In this document: piece after piece, positions 13,100-13,207 of the stretch
How the letters are laid out: each line of letters opens with the position of its first letter
Position numbering within the stretch: the first letter of the stretch is position 1
From: an uncultured Eubacteriales bacterium
GTDB lineage: Bacteria; Bacillota; Clostridia; Oscillospirales; Oscillospiraceae
Assembly (NCBI GenBank): GCA_900548795.1
Contig: URLT01000051.1
Coordinates: 1 to 13,207, forward strand
Direction: 5' to 3'
DNA: 13,207 nt
The notes under the pieces: generated by a model
Databases searched by the model: none
Told to the model about the DNA's origin: nothing
The model's input: only the letters and a program-made list of their open reading frames with translations
Made by a program: the position numbers and the translations under genes

Positions 13100-13207
13100 C
13101 TATTTCATCATAAACGGGTCGCAGGCGCGCTCGGCCGCGATCGTCGTCTCCGGCCCGTGGCCGGGGAACACGCGCGTCTGCGGCGGCAGCGCGGCCAGAC
13201 GGCGCAG
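13100..13207 (-). CDS. MBL-fold metallo-hydrolase, C-terminal 35 residues (runs off right edge)
   Basis: The frame is open from the right edge to a TAG at 13102-13100 and reads LRRLAALPPQTRVFPGHGPE, then TTIAAERACDPFMMK. The FPGHGPETTI segment with a following E and NPF-like DPF is the C-terminal signature of small glyoxalase-II-like metallo-beta-lactamase hydrolases; the His of PGHG is the last metal ligand. The substrate cannot be judged from this piece. The stop is 9 bp before the mutL start, and the mutL ribosome binding site overlaps it, so the two are probably co-transcribed. Confidence 0.85.
   Translation of the reverse strand: MRRLAALPPQTRVFPGHGPETTIAAERACDPFMMK

Overview
The window looks like a core-genome segment of a GC-rich anaerobic Firmicute, most likely class Clostridia in the Oscillospiraceae/Ruminococcaceae area. 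The evidence is the gene order (mutL-miaA-hfq, then yggS-sepF-divIVA-ileS), a T-box leader in front of ileS, textbook SigA promoters, the yceD-rpmF pair, and a NifU-like scaffold next to a GGGtGRT-family gene. Species cannot be named from the sequence alone.

Layout. (1) 1-1150: a two-gene minus-strand unit, a NifU-like Fe-S scaffold protein followed by a GGGtGRT-family protein that runs off the left edge. An exact-consensus SigA promoter lies just upstream. (2) 1152-2126: an RluA-family pseudouridine synthase on the minus strand. (3) 2236-3074: the plus-strand unit yceD (DUF177)-rpmF (ribosomal protein L32), with an exact-consensus promoter and a strong intrinsic terminator. (4) 3075-3527: a non-coding convergent region. 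It holds a 160-bp MITE-like element with 19-bp terminal inverted repeats, a second terminator-type hairpin, and a 49-bp orphan copy of one arm of the element next to the ileS stop codon. (5) 3528-13207: a long minus-strand cluster read right to left: an MBL-fold hydrolase (partial), mutL, miaA, hfq, a HlyD-like membrane adaptor, yggS, sepF, divIVA, an isoleucine T-box riboswitch, and ileS.

How the genes work together. The minus-strand cluster joins DNA mismatch repair (MutL), tRNA modification (MiaA), RNA chaperoning (Hfq), PLP homeostasis (YggS) and septum or pole assembly (SepF, DivIVA). Most genes are tightly spaced or overlap (MBL-mutL 9 bp, mutL-miaA 3 bp, hlyD-yggS ATGA overlap). Likely internal promoters at the end of miaA (for hfq) and inside yggS (for sepF-divIVA) would split the cluster. 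IleRS is uncoupled from upstream transcription by the T-box terminator, which should be relieved by uncharged tRNA-Ile.

Most of the window is ordinary housekeeping. The items most worth a second look are the palindromic MITE-like element and its half copy, the intragenic promoter in an AT-rich island of yggS, the GC-rich hairpin between the T-box terminator and the ileS ribosome binding site, and the uncharacterised NifU-like/GGGtGRT pair with a possible operator over its start site. I found no convincing evidence of a wholly new multi-gene system.
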